A stretch of 50,178 bases of DNA from a virus (IMGVR_UViG_3300043410_001470:1-50178), one strand, 5' to 3'. Shown: positions 40,908 to 47,863, counted from the stretch's first letter. The notes: generated from the letters alone by a model not told the origin. A program made the numbers and translations.

Positions 40908-41656
40908 ATTTTCAAATTACTAATCTTGCAGATAAAATAGATGTATATCATAATGCTATTCCTAATTTTGAAGAATTTATAAACAATGTTTATTCTGTTG
41001 ATAAAGAATTATGGAAAAATTGGGGATCTTTTGGGTATTATACAACACTTACAACAGAAGCTTTTTCTGGAGATCCACATAGTTTTATTACAAAAACAAG
41101 AGAAACAGATTTAAATAAAAAATATATAAGCCAAGTGTTTTCAGAAATTTTTAAAAATATTACATCTGATTACATTAAAAGAAATGAAATAGATTTACCA
41201 AATTGGCACTCATCAGAACCTCAATTATGTAAGTATTTTCCTAAAAAAGTAAAGTATACAGGGCTAATACTACCTTTTCATACTGACTATCAACAAGAAA
41301 GAAGTCAGATGCCTGGGATTAAGCATGGTATTACAGCAAACTTATACATTAACGACGACTATGAAGGTGGAGAAGTGCTGTTTTTAGTAGAGCCAGATGA
41401 TCAAATTATTTCTTATAAAGCAAAAGCTGGGGATTTAATAGTTTTTCCATCATCAGCCCCCTACTACCACGGTGTTAAAAACGTATTGGATGGAGAAAAG
41501 TACATAATTAGGTCATTTTGGCACTGGAGATATGAAGGAGACCCAGAATATTTAGCAGAAAAAGAAAAATGGGACCCATTGGAATGGAAAGAGAAAGAAC
41601 AATTGAGACAAAGAATAGAAAGAAATAAATATATGAAATGGATTAAGGTTAATTAA
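40904..41656 (+). CDS. 2OG/Fe(II) dioxygenase (prolyl-4-hydroxylase-like)
   Basis: 250 residues. H126-x-D128 (PFHTDYQ), core strand TANLYINDDYEGGEVLF, GDLIVFPSSAPYYHGV with distal H189, and R203 (IIRSFWHW) as 2OG ligand. The closest relative in the window is the 20419 enzyme (same INDDYEGG strand and pre-His motif). Part of the WhiB operon. Substrate unknown. Confidence 0.82.
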   Translation: MNFQITNLADKIDVYHNAIPNFEEFINNVYSVDKELWKNWGSFGYYTTLTTEAFSGDPHSFITKTRETDLNKKYISQVFSEIFKNITSDYIKRNEIDLPNWHSSEPQLCKYFPKKVKYTGLILPFHTDYQQERSQMPGIKHGITANLYINDDYEGGEVLFLVEPDDQIISYKAKAGDLIVFPSSAPYYHGVKNVLDGEKYIIRSFWHWRYEGDPEYLAEKEKWDPLEWKEKEQLRQRIERNKYMKWIKVN

Positions 41657-41658
41657 AA

Positions 41659-41895
41659 ATGGAAAAAGTTTTATGTTATTCATGCAACAAAAGTAAGAAT
41701 GCTTTATCGGCTAAAAAATCTGTTTTGTTATCAATTAATTTATTATTATGTCAAAGCTGCTCAGATAACAAAATGGAACCCAGATGGCTTGTGATTTTAG
41801 CTGGCAGACAATATGGAGCAGAGCATGTTAAAGAACATATTGCCAAAAAGAAGTATGTTGGACCAGATATTTCAGCTTCTGAATTATTAATTTAA
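41659..41895 (+). CDS. Small zinc-binding protein
   Basis: 78 residues. CYSC at 6-9 and CQSC near 32-35 form a two-pair zinc ribbon, followed by a helical half (LVILAGRQYGAEHVKEHI). Two bases after the oxygenase stop. Function unknown. Confidence 0.55.
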   Translation: MEKVLCYSCNKSKNALSAKKSVLLSINLLLCQSCSDNKMEPRWLVILAGRQYGAEHVKEHIAKKKYVGPDISASELLI

Positions 41896-41909
41896 CATAT
41901 ATTATACTG

Positions 41910-41915
41910 TATAAT
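41910..41915 (+). promoter_or_regulatory. -10 box before coiled-coil membrane protein
   Basis: TATAAT at 41910-41915, 9 nt before the ATG at 41925; the -35 region has no clear match. Would give a leader of about two bases. Confidence 0.4.
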
Positions 41916-41924
41916 TAACGTATT

Positions 41925-42239
41925 ATGAATAATACATCTTTAATTATATTAAGTTTATTTTCGGCTGCGATAAGCGGAATATTGACTTCATTTGTTAACT
42001 CTAAAAGACAAGCTAAAGAAAGAGCTGAAGTGGCTTCTCAAAAGGCTCATGACCAGCTTTTGTTAGAAATTAAAGATTTACAAATTAAATTATATAAATT
42101 AGAAAAAGATTTAACAGAATGGAAAGAAAAATATTTTGAAGCATTACAAGAACTTATAGAGGTAAAATCTGAGCTTGAAGGTACTATTTTAAAATTAAGT
42201 CATTTTGAGGTCCATTCTGAGCACAAAATAGACAATTAA
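41925..42239 (+). CDS. Membrane-anchored coiled-coil protein
   Basis: 104 residues. One N-terminal transmembrane helix (SLIILSLFSAAISGILTSFV) then a long, charged coiled coil (about 30-95: DLQIKLYKLEKDLTEWKEKY). Spanin- or Rz-like layout in a general sense, though actinophages with a Gram-positive host do not need i-spanins. The promoter for the next gene overlaps its 3' end. Confidence 0.55.
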   Translation: MNNTSLIILSLFSAAISGILTSFVNSKRQAKERAEVASQKAHDQLLLEIKDLQIKLYKLEKDLTEWKEKYFEALQELIEVKSELEGTILKLSHFEVHSEHKIDN

Positions 42240-42257
42240 AAATATATTTAGTATACT
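42229..42257 (+). promoter_or_regulatory. Leaderless promoter for Ntn-hydrolase
   Basis: TAGACA at 42229-42234, exactly 17 bp, TATACT at 42252-42257, 6 nt to the ATG at 42264. No Shine-Dalgarno present. Confidence 0.65.
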
Positions 42258-42263
42258 AAATAT

Positions 42264-42821
42264 ATGACTTGTATTGTCGCAATAGCTCAAGGTGGAACCG
42301 TATATATGGGTTCCGATCATGCCGCTTCTGATGAAAAATCTGGATGGATCATTGCACGTAAAGAACCAAAATGTTTTAAAGTTGGTCAGTACGGAGTTGC
42401 TTTTACAGATTCATTTCGCATGGGGCAAATTTTACAGTATAGTTGGACGCCACCAAAGTATACACCAACAAAAACAAATTCTGGATTAGATAAATTTATG
42501 AGAACAAAATTTATTGACTCTATTAAACAAGCATTTAAAGATAACGGATACGGAAGTATTGGATCTGCATCAGAAGAAGATACAGGTGGTATTTTTATAG
42601 TTGGGGTAGAAGGTAGAATCTTTACTATAGATGAAGACTTTCATGTTGGAGAAAATGTATACAATTTCATGGCAGAAGGAAGCGGTGGCCAGTTAGCATT
42701 GGGAGCTTTGTGGGCAACAAGAAATCAAAAGAATCCTAAGATGCGTATAAAAGCAGCGCTAGAAGCAGCTTCAGAATTTAATATGGCTGTATCTCCACCA
42801 TTTACATACATTCAAGTATAG
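42264..42821 (+). CDS. Ntn-hydrolase, proteasome/HslV-like
   Basis: 185 residues beginning MTCIVAIAQGG. Removal of Met would expose Thr as N-terminal nucleophile. VYMGSDHAAS places an Asp at mature position 17, as in proteasome beta and HslV, and EPKCFKV holds a candidate Lys near 35. FMAEGSGGQLALGAL matches the late G(S)G motif of the fold. Proteasome-like hydrolases of this kind occur in some phages, with no known target. The leaderless start fixes Thr at position 2. It may degrade host proteins or process phage proteins. Confidence 0.72.
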   Translation: MTCIVAIAQGGTVYMGSDHAASDEKSGWIIARKEPKCFKVGQYGVAFTDSFRMGQILQYSWTPPKYTPTKTNSGLDKFMRTKFIDSIKQAFKDNGYGSIGSASEEDTGGIFIVGVEGRIFTIDEDFHVGENVYNFMAEGSGGQLALGALWATRNQKNPKMRIKAALEAASEFNMAVSPPFTYIQV

Positions 42822-42829
42822 TGTATAAT
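42801..42829 (+). promoter_or_regulatory. Leaderless promoter
   Basis: TTTACA at 42801-42806, 17 bp, TATAAT at 42824-42829, 6 nt to the ATG at 42836. The -35 box lies in the last codons of the Ntn-hydrolase gene. Confidence 0.65.
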
Positions 42830-42835
42830 TGATAT

Positions 42836-43192
42836 ATGAGAACTATATATGCGCTTTTTGCATTCTTTATAATGTTTGCTGCATATAAATGGATCGTTTC
42901 AAGATATCGGTTTGGCTTGTATTACATAAATCTTTTAGAAGAAGCGTTGTTGGAACAAGAACAAGAAAGAAAAATTGTTGATATCAATGATTTAAAGCCA
43001 GAAAATTATGATCACGCAATGGATCTGCGTGGAGCGCCTATTCACATGTGCCCATGCGGGTGCAACATTTTTAATGTTAAAGTAATTTTTGACAATTATG
43101 AAATTGGCACATATTTCTTAGATATGGAATGTGCAAATTGTGGAACTAGGGCAACTGCCCCCACCTTATTAGATAGAGAGAAAATGGAATGA
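42836..43192 (+). CDS. Membrane-anchored zinc-ribbon protein
   Basis: 118 residues. N-terminal transmembrane helix (IYALFAFFIMFAAYKWIV), a helical linker, and a C-terminal domain with CPCGC and, 30 residues later, CANCG, a zinc ribbon. Shares ATGA with the next gene. Function unknown. Confidence 0.6.
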   Translation: MRTIYALFAFFIMFAAYKWIVSRYRFGLYYINLLEEALLEQEQERKIVDINDLKPENYDHAMDLRGAPIHMCPCGCNIFNVKVIFDNYEIGTYFLDMECANCGTRATAPTLLDREKME

Positions 43193-43359
43193 GTAAGTCT
43201 GAAAGAATTAGGCAATTAGAACTTGCAGTACAAAGATTAGAAATGCATGTAGAGCTTATGGCAATGACAATATCTAATCTATTAGAAAGCCAGGAAATGA
43301 GCGTATCTAACGACCTTGACTCTGGCAAATGGTATAAAAAAATAACAGAAACCCCTTGA
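43189..43359 (+). CDS. Small coiled-coil protein
   Basis: 56 residues, ATGA overlap. MSKSERIRQLELAVQRLEMHVELM shows a heptad pattern of Leu/Ile; the C-terminus is polar and basic. The -35 box of the protease promoter overlaps its stop codon. Function unknown. Confidence 0.5.
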   Translation: MSKSERIRQLELAVQRLEMHVELMAMTISNLLESQEMSVSNDLDSGKWYKKITETP

Positions 43360-43383
43360 CATACTGATTTTATTTAGTAAAAT
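43356..43383 (+). promoter_or_regulatory. Leaderless promoter for subtilase
   Basis: TTGACA at 43356-43361, 16 bp, TAAAAT at 43378-43383, 6 nt to the ATG at 43390. The -35 is a perfect match. Confidence 0.7.
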
Positions 43384-43389
43384 TACGGT

Positions 43390-44325
43390 ATGAACAAAAA
43401 ACTAATAACTGCTTTACTATCACTTACACTTGCTTTACCATTAGCCGTAACATCAGCTAATGCTGCGCCAGCAGCACCTGCTTTAGCAATTTTAGATGTA
43501 GGTATTGACGATACTCTACCTGCATTTCAAGGAAAAATTATTACTGAAGTTTGTATTTTAGAATGGACCTCTTGTCCAAATGGAACTAATTTTGAAGAAA
43601 GTTCACATGCAGCAGTAGTCCCTAATCAATTTATTAATTTAAATGGTTTTGACCACGGAACCTTTATGACATCAACTGCGCTTCAAGCAAATCCTAATAT
43701 TAATATTGTGTTTATTAAAATTATTGGTCATGATCCAAAAACTGGTAAAAGACAATATGCGGGCGAAGCAACCGTATACAAAGCGCTACAATGGGTAAAA
43801 CTTAATGCTACAAAATATAACATTAAGGCTGTAACAATGTCTCAAGGACACCACGCACTTGGAGCTGTAGGTACAGATTATTGCCCGAAAACACCGATTA
43901 CACAGCAAGCAATTGAAGATTTGATTGCAATTAACGTTCCAACATTTTTTGCCGTAGGCAACAATGCGGATTATAAGCGCATAGATTGGCCATCATGTAT
44001 TGATTCATCAATTTCAGTTGGACAGGTAGATAGAGGGAATTTGATTGGAAGCACCAGTAACGTGGATGCTGTTAAGCTAGATTTCTTTACACTAGGGTAT
44101 GTTACAGTGGCAGGCCCAGGTGGAGTAGTTAAAAATATTTCAGGATCCTCTTCTGCAACTCAAGTTGCAGCAGCAAAATGGTTGCAATTTGTATCTGCAA
44201 AACCAAATGCAACATATACACAAACACTAAATGCTTTAACGTCTACAACAAAAACAACTGTTGGAAAGATGGGTTCATTTAATAAATTAATGGATATTGA
44301 TTCAGCTTTGGGGGTACAACTATAA
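43390..44325 (+). CDS. Secreted subtilisin-like serine protease (S8)
   Basis: 311 residues. Signal peptide 1-25 (hydrophobic core LLSLTLALPLAV, cleavage after ANA). S8 triad: D36 (LAILDVGID), H89 (GFDHGTFMTS) and S254 (GSSSATQVAAA); oxyanion Asn near 191 (FAVGNNAD). The usual GTSMATPHVA block is shortened by one residue, so the fold is divergent. No propeptide is evident; four or more Cys suggest disulphides after export. Leaderless start from a strong promoter. Possible targets: host surface proteins, competitor phage receptors, or extracellular protein. Confidence 0.8.
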   Translation: MNKKLITALLSLTLALPLAVTSANAAPAAPALAILDVGIDDTLPAFQGKIITEVCILEWTSCPNGTNFEESSHAAVVPNQFINLNGFDHGTFMTSTALQANPNINIVFIKIIGHDPKTGKRQYAGEATVYKALQWVKLNATKYNIKAVTMSQGHHALGAVGTDYCPKTPITQQAIEDLIAINVPTFFAVGNNADYKRIDWPSCIDSSISVGQVDRGNLIGSTSNVDAVKLDFFTLGYVTVAGPGGVVKNISGSSSATQVAAAKWLQFVSAKPNATYTQTLNALTSTTKTTVGKMGSFNKLMDIDSALGVQL

Positions 44326-44549
44326 TGTCAGAACAGCAAACAGTTTTAGAAGGAATTATAGTTGATGTTGCAGCTGATTTATATAACAAGTGGGCTGAAG
44401 CATTGCCTGAAGCAGAAAGAAATCAACAGGCATTCAGTGCAATGTCTAGCAACGCACACGAAACAACAATTTATGTTATTCAAAATTTTATGAAGCGTTT
44501 TAATGATGCTGCAAATGAATTAAAGGGAAACGATACTGGGCAGGCTTGA
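44325..44549 (+). CDS. Hypothetical helical protein
   Basis: 74 residues, all-helical and acidic, starting one base before the end of the protease stop. Its 3' end runs into a terminator hairpin. Not recognised; coupled to the protease gene. Confidence 0.5.
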   Translation: MSEQQTVLEGIIVDVAADLYNKWAEALPEAERNQQAFSAMSSNAHETTIYVIQNFMKRFNDAANELKGNDTGQA

Positions 44550-44558
44550 CCTGCCCAG
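44536..44558 (+). terminator. Terminator hairpin overlapping next promoter
   Basis: Perfect 9-bp stem CTGGGCAGG (44536-44544) / CCTGCCCAG (44550-44558) with CTTGA loop, then TTCTATTT. It begins within the last codons of the preceding gene and carries the next -35 box. Confidence 0.8.
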
Positions 44559-44574
44559 TTCTATTTGATAGGAT
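44546..44574 (+). promoter_or_regulatory. Leaderless promoter for repair glycosylase
   Basis: TTGACC at 44546-44551, 17 bp, TAGGAT at 44569-44574 with TGA before it (extended -10), 6 nt to the ATG at 44581. The -35 box spans the terminator loop and the start of its 3' arm. Confidence 0.65.
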
Positions 44575-44580
44575 AAAGAC

Positions 44581-45075
44581 ATGCAAACATTTTTACCATT
44601 TCCAGCTAAACGTAACAGTCTCGATGCATTAGACAACAAGCGTTTAAATAAACAAATATTAGAGTGTTATCAAATACTCAACATTTTAACTGGCACCTCT
44701 GGATCAAATGCTTGGCGGAATCATCCAGCAGTTCTTATGTGGGAAGGTGCTGAAGCAGAACTTTATCGTTATGCTATGACAGCAGTTGTATTGGCTGATA
44801 TGCGTGGCATTAAAACAGATAAAAATAAAGCTAATTTAGATTCTTTATCTCGTAATCGTAAAGCATTAATGTGGGAAGACAATACTCCTATATGGGCAAG
44901 TACTCCAACAATTATTAAACGTGTTAACGCAACACATAAAGCTAATCTATACAGAAAAGATCCAATTTATTATGCAGAGTTTGCATCATCTGTAAATGAT
45001 CCATACAACAAACCATGTTGTGATAGATGCCAGTACTACTGGCCTACCCATGAGGTCAAATATGCTGCAGCTTAA
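44581..45075 (+). CDS. Pyrimidine-dimer DNA glycosylase (endonuclease V-like)
   Basis: 164 residues, beginning MQTFLPFPAKRNSLDALDNKR then KQILECYQILNIL, SNAWRNHPAVLMWEGAEAEL, typical of the pyrimidine-dimer glycosylase family (PF03013). The enzyme excises UV-induced cyclobutane dimers, suited to a phage in sunlit water. The C-terminus carries an extra CDRCQYYWP Cys pair. Overlaps the thioredoxin gene by 14 nt. Confidence 0.83.
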   Translation: MQTFLPFPAKRNSLDALDNKRLNKQILECYQILNILTGTSGSNAWRNHPAVLMWEGAEAELYRYAMTAVVLADMRGIKTDKNKANLDSLSRNRKALMWEDNTPIWASTPTIIKRVNATHKANLYRKDPIYYAEFASSVNDPYNKPCCDRCQYYWPTHEVKYAAA

Positions 45076-45367
45076 TGAAGATAGTTTTAATGATTTTATT
45101 AATTCAGATAGGCCAGTATTGGTTGATTTCTGGGCTGAATGGTGTGGGCCTTGTAAAAAAATGCTTCCCATACTTGAAGAAATTGATTCTGAGGGGGCAG
45201 TACTCATTGGTAAGTTAAATGTTGATGAGAATCCAACAAAATCTGATGAATACTCTATACAATCGATCCCAACTATGGTACTATTTATTAATGGTCAACC
45301 AGTTCATAGGGTAGTGGGCGCAATGCCTAAACACCGAATTATGAAGGAGATAGATCAATGGATCTAG
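45062..45367 (+). CDS. Thioredoxin
   Basis: 101 residues from the ATG at 45062, with GAGG 6 nt upstream; the longer open frame back to 44996 has no such signal and falls inside the glycosylase gene. VLVDFWAEWCGPCKKM gives C28-x-x-C31, followed by the cis-Pro SIPTMVLF and GA at the end. Normal length. Reduces disulphides; could feed ribonucleotide reductase, peroxiredoxin (AhpC below) or serve as polymerase processivity factor. Confidence 0.9.
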   Translation: MLQLNEDSFNDFINSDRPVLVDFWAEWCGPCKKMLPILEEIDSEGAVLIGKLNVDENPTKSDEYSIQSIPTMVLFINGQPVHRVVGAMPKHRIMKEIDQWI

Positions 45368-45528
45368 ATTTTGAAAGTTGGCTCAATTATGGTCAAGATA
45401 AAGGTTGGGTTTCACCAGTGTTTTGTAACACTCATGAAGGTGGACCTTTAACTGATGAAGAAATGCAAGAATGGGACGAAGGAAACGACCCATGTATGTT
45501 TTGTGTTCGTGTTAACGAATACGATTAA
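45358..45528 (+). CDS. Small acidic Cys protein
   Basis: 56 residues, starting 10 nt inside the thioredoxin end. PVFCNTHEGGPL and DPCMFCVRV give Cys/His and CxxC groups that may bind zinc; acidic elsewhere. Function unknown. Confidence 0.5.
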   Translation: MDLDFESWLNYGQDKGWVSPVFCNTHEGGPLTDEEMQEWDEGNDPCMFCVRVNEYD

Positions 45529-45575
45529 ATTTCTGTGCTCATAAGAGACAGATAAATTAAGGAGAAATAAATTAA

Positions 45576-46631
45576 ATGAAGTCATTTAAGAAAATCGCTC
45601 TTGGTGTGGTTGCAGCCATTACCTTGAGTTCACTTGTTGCAACACCTGCAAGTGCTGCAGTATCAACAACTCTTACAGTTGGTGGTTCGGCACCCGCAAC
45701 TGCTGGTACAACAGCAGCAACTGCAATTGCTCTTCCAGTTCCTGCAGATAACTCTGTAGATTCTGCAGATGCTTTAAAGATTGCATTAACTGGTTTAGAT
45801 ACAGGAACAGTTGTTTCTGCATCTGTAACAAATGGTAAGATCGTAACCGCTCTTGCTACAGTTGCAGCACCAGTAACTGCATCTGCTGGTTCAACATCAG
45901 CATCAATCAGCACAGGTACAGGTACTACTGCTGATCTATATGTATTTACAACTTCGACTGCTGCAGGCACAGTTTCTGTAACAGTTGCTGGTAATACAAC
46001 AGTTTACTATTTCAACGGTACAGCAGGAGCACTTAATACAATTGCTCTAGACGCCCCAACATCTGGCGCTGCTGGAACTGTTTCAACAATTAAGGTGCTT
46101 GGTTATGACGTGTTTGGAAACGCTAAGGGTAATGCATCAATTAGCCTTCAGTATGTTACCCCAACTGCTTCAACAACATATGCATTAACAACTGACACTG
46201 CCACAGCAACTCTTGGTACAAAGACACAGGATGTTACACTTCCTGCATCTGGTACAGTTACTCTTATTGCTACTGCTACGGTGGCTACTGCTGTAACTGG
46301 TCTGACAGCACCTCTTGGTGTTGTTGTTAAGACTGCAGTAGTTCGTGATCTTGCATCAGAGCTTGCTGCAAAAAATGCAGAACTAGCTACTGTTGTGGCA
46401 CAACTTGCTGCTGAAAAGGCTGCAGGCGCAAAGGCTCTTGCCGATGCAAAGGCTCTTGCCGATGCAGAGCTAGCAAAGTCTAAGGCGGAAACTGCTGCAT
46501 CAAATGCTGCGCTTGCTAAGGCAAACGTAGATAATGCTGCGGCTCTTGCTGCAGTAAAGAAAGCATTTAATGCACTTGCTGCAAAATGGAACAAAGCTAA
46601 TCCAAAGGCTAAAGTTTCAACACTTAAGTAA
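45576..46631 (+). CDS. Secreted S-layer-like Ala/Thr-rich surface protein, GC-rich
   Basis: 351 residues, AAGGAG upstream. Signal peptide about 1-27 (KKIALGVVAAITLSSLVATP then ASA). Beta-rich Thr/Ala/Gly repeats (Ig-like, TVSVTVAGNTTVYYF) to ~255, then an Ala/Lys/Glu coiled coil and a basic end KKAFNALAAKWNKANPKAK. In 45601-45720 I count 60 G/C of 120, versus 13 of 60 at 46681-46740, so base use differs strongly from the neighbours. Most likely a captured host surface-layer-like gene, perhaps for display or superinfection exclusion. Confidence 0.7.
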   Translation: MKSFKKIALGVVAAITLSSLVATPASAAVSTTLTVGGSAPATAGTTAATAIALPVPADNSVDSADALKIALTGLDTGTVVSASVTNGKIVTALATVAAPVTASAGSTSASISTGTGTTADLYVFTTSTAAGTVSVTVAGNTTVYYFNGTAGALNTIALDAPTSGAAGTVSTIKVLGYDVFGNAKGNASISLQYVTPTASTTYALTTDTATATLGTKTQDVTLPASGTVTLIATATVATAVTGLTAPLGVVVKTAVVRDLASELAAKNAELATVVAQLAAEKAAGAKALADAKALADAELAKSKAETAASNAALAKANVDNAAALAAVKKAFNALAAKWNKANPKAKVSTLK

Positions 46632-46639
46632 TTAAGGAA

Positions 46640-46663
46640 GGGGCGGGGAGAAATCCTCGCCCC
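46640..46663 (+). terminator. Strong GC-rich terminator
   Basis: Ten-pair stem GGGGCGGGGA (46640-46649) / TCCTCGCCCC (46654-46663) with one G-T pair and a GAAA tetraloop, followed by TATTT. It ends the S-layer-like gene. Confidence 0.85.
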
Positions 46664-46672
46664 TATTTAAAA

Positions 46673-47215
46673 ATGTTAAATGAAATAATTTCAGCTAAAA
46701 AAAATAACCGCATACATTTATTTAAAAATATATTAGCGGAAACTCCTGAATGGTCCAATTTTATTGATCATTTAGATTATCAATATAAAAATACTAATGT
46801 TTTTTATACTCCAAACGATAAAGATCGAGAACATTTTATCAATGGAGTTTTATTTAAAAATCCATTTTATTTAAATATAACATATCCAACAATAGAATTT
46901 TATCCACAAATAGACTTATTCTTTAAAAAATTTAATTTTTTGCCAAACAACGGAAAACCTCTTTCAGCTTATGTTAATTTTGCAGCAGAGCCTCCATCTT
47001 CTATGCATAGCGACAGATACGATCATTTCTACTGGCAATGTATAGGAAAAACTAGGTGGGTTTCTGAAGAATTTGATGAGATTGTATCCCCAGGGGATGT
47101 ACTTTATGTACCTGGAAAATTAGAGCATCAGGTTTTTACCTTTGAACCTAGGGCTGCCCTTCAATTTGAATATAAATTACCTACTGGACTACTACAAAAT
47201 ATAATGATAGAATAG
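46673..47215 (+). CDS. Cupin/JmjC-like Fe(II)/2OG oxygenase, copy 2
   Basis: 180 residues. H112-x-D114 (SSMHSDRYDHFYWQC) and distal H152 (GKLEHQV after SPGDVLYVP). Paralogue of the protein at 34696: same HLDYQ, YWQC/HWQC, PGD..P..H order, but without the ~40-residue C-terminal extension. Begins 9 nt after the terminator with no clear ribosome binding site. Substrate unknown. Confidence 0.65.
   Translation: MLNEIISAKKNNRIHLFKNILAETPEWSNFIDHLDYQYKNTNVFYTPNDKDREHFINGVLFKNPFYLNITYPTIEFYPQIDLFFKKFNFLPNNGKPLSAYVNFAAEPPSSMHSDRYDHFYWQCIGKTRWVSEEFDEIVSPGDVLYVPGKLEHQVFTFEPRAALQFEYKLPTGLLQNIMIE
47185..47213 (+). promoter_or_regulatory. Leaderless promoter, extended -10
   Basis: TGGACT at 47185-47190, 17 bp, TAGAAT at 47208-47213 preceded by TGA, 6 nt to the ATG at 47220. 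Confidence 0.55.
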
Positions 47216-47219
47216 TACT

Positions 47220-47438
47220 ATGGAATCAAGTAAAAGAAGTTTTTATAAATCAATTACATGGCCAATTGTTCATATTGGCGTAGTAGGCACTTTAGTTTAT
47301 TTTTTTGAAAAAATTATAACTGGAGAAGCACACTGGGAGTATGCTGGTACATTTGCTATCTTGTATTCTTCATTAGAAATGTTAGGATTTTTCTTACACG
47401 AAAGAGCATGGAACAAGTTTGGATCTAAGATAAAGTAA
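47220..47438 (+). CDS. DUF2061-like membrane protein
   Basis: 72 residues. SFYKSITWPIVHIGVVGTLVYFF then a GE/AGTFAILYSSLEMLGFFLHERAW pattern of the small two-helix DUF2061 family. Inner-membrane protein of unknown role. Overlaps the next ATG (TAATG). Confidence 0.65.
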   Translation: MESSKRSFYKSITWPIVHIGVVGTLVYFFEKIITGEAHWEYAGTFAILYSSLEMLGFFLHERAWNKFGSKIK

Positions 47439-47557
47439 TGTCTAACCAAATTTGTGAAATGGAAGGTTGCGAACAAGAAGCAAAATTTTTAACAAGCTCA
47501 GAAACAAAAATTATAGAGATCTGCAAAGATCATTGGAATGAAAAATATAAATCATGA
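47438..47557 (+). CDS. Tiny Cys/His protein
   Basis: 39 residues. CEMEGC near the start and CKDHW near the end give a Cys2-Cys-His zinc-binding pattern. Starts in TAATG and ends in ATGA overlap with the next gene, so it is translated as part of the chain. Function unknown. Confidence 0.5.
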   Translation: MSNQICEMEGCEQEAKFLTSSETKIIEICKDHWNEKYKS

Positions 47558-47817
47558 GTGAACTAGAACAGCAAAAAAAATTAGCTGTTGAATTAGATTT
47601 AAAACACAAAGCGGCTATTGAGGCCAATAATCCAAAAGCTGGGCCATTAAAGCAATCAACTTTTATTTGTCCAGACTGTTTAACTGTTGTTATAATTAGA
47701 ACAAGATTGCCTTTTGATAATCCATTTAGAATTGCTTGCCCATGTAAATATTCAGGAATGCACAGAGCCACGCCATGGGAAGAATTAGACGAAGATCAAG
47801 AGTGGTCAACTAAATAA
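47554..47817 (+). CDS. Zinc-ribbon protein
   Basis: 87 residues: a helical N-terminal half (KKLAVELDLKHKAAIEA), then CPDC and CPCKYSG about 26 residues apart, a zinc ribbon, and an acidic tail. Function unknown. Confidence 0.55.
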   Translation: MSELEQQKKLAVELDLKHKAAIEANNPKAGPLKQSTFICPDCLTVVIIRTRLPFDNPFRIACPCKYSGMHRATPWEELDEDQEWSTK

Positions 47818-47823
47818 CAATAA

Positions 47824-47863
47824 TGATATAATAGAGGGATAGATGGACTTCTAGACCCATCTA
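47824..47863 (+). promoter_or_regulatory. Extended -10 promoter with leader hairpin
   Basis: TGA plus TATAAT (-10 at 47827-47832), then a 7-bp inverted repeat TAGATGG (47840-47846) / CCATCTA (47857-47863) in the leader of the gene at 47889. Layout and some bases (AGATGG ... CCATC) match the leader of the ssb-like gene. Confidence 0.6.

Noticed and set aside
41925-42239. i-spanin (Rz) call
   Set aside because: The N-terminal helix plus coiled coil fits by shape, but an actinobacterial host with such a phage need not have an outer membrane and no o-spanin is nested in or near the gene.
44996-45061. N-terminal extension of thioredoxin
   Set aside because: It lies entirely within the dimer glycosylase gene, has no ribosome binding site and no similarity to thioredoxin; GAGG marks the ATG at 45062.
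45572-45970. 132-codon open frame on the minus strand
   Set aside because: Antisense to the N-terminal part of the S-layer-like gene, which has a signal peptide and a good ribosome binding site on the plus strand.
46148-46594. 148-codon open frame on the minus strand
   Set aside because: Antisense shadow of the Ala-rich coiled-coil end of the S-layer-like gene; composition mirrors the plus-strand repeats.
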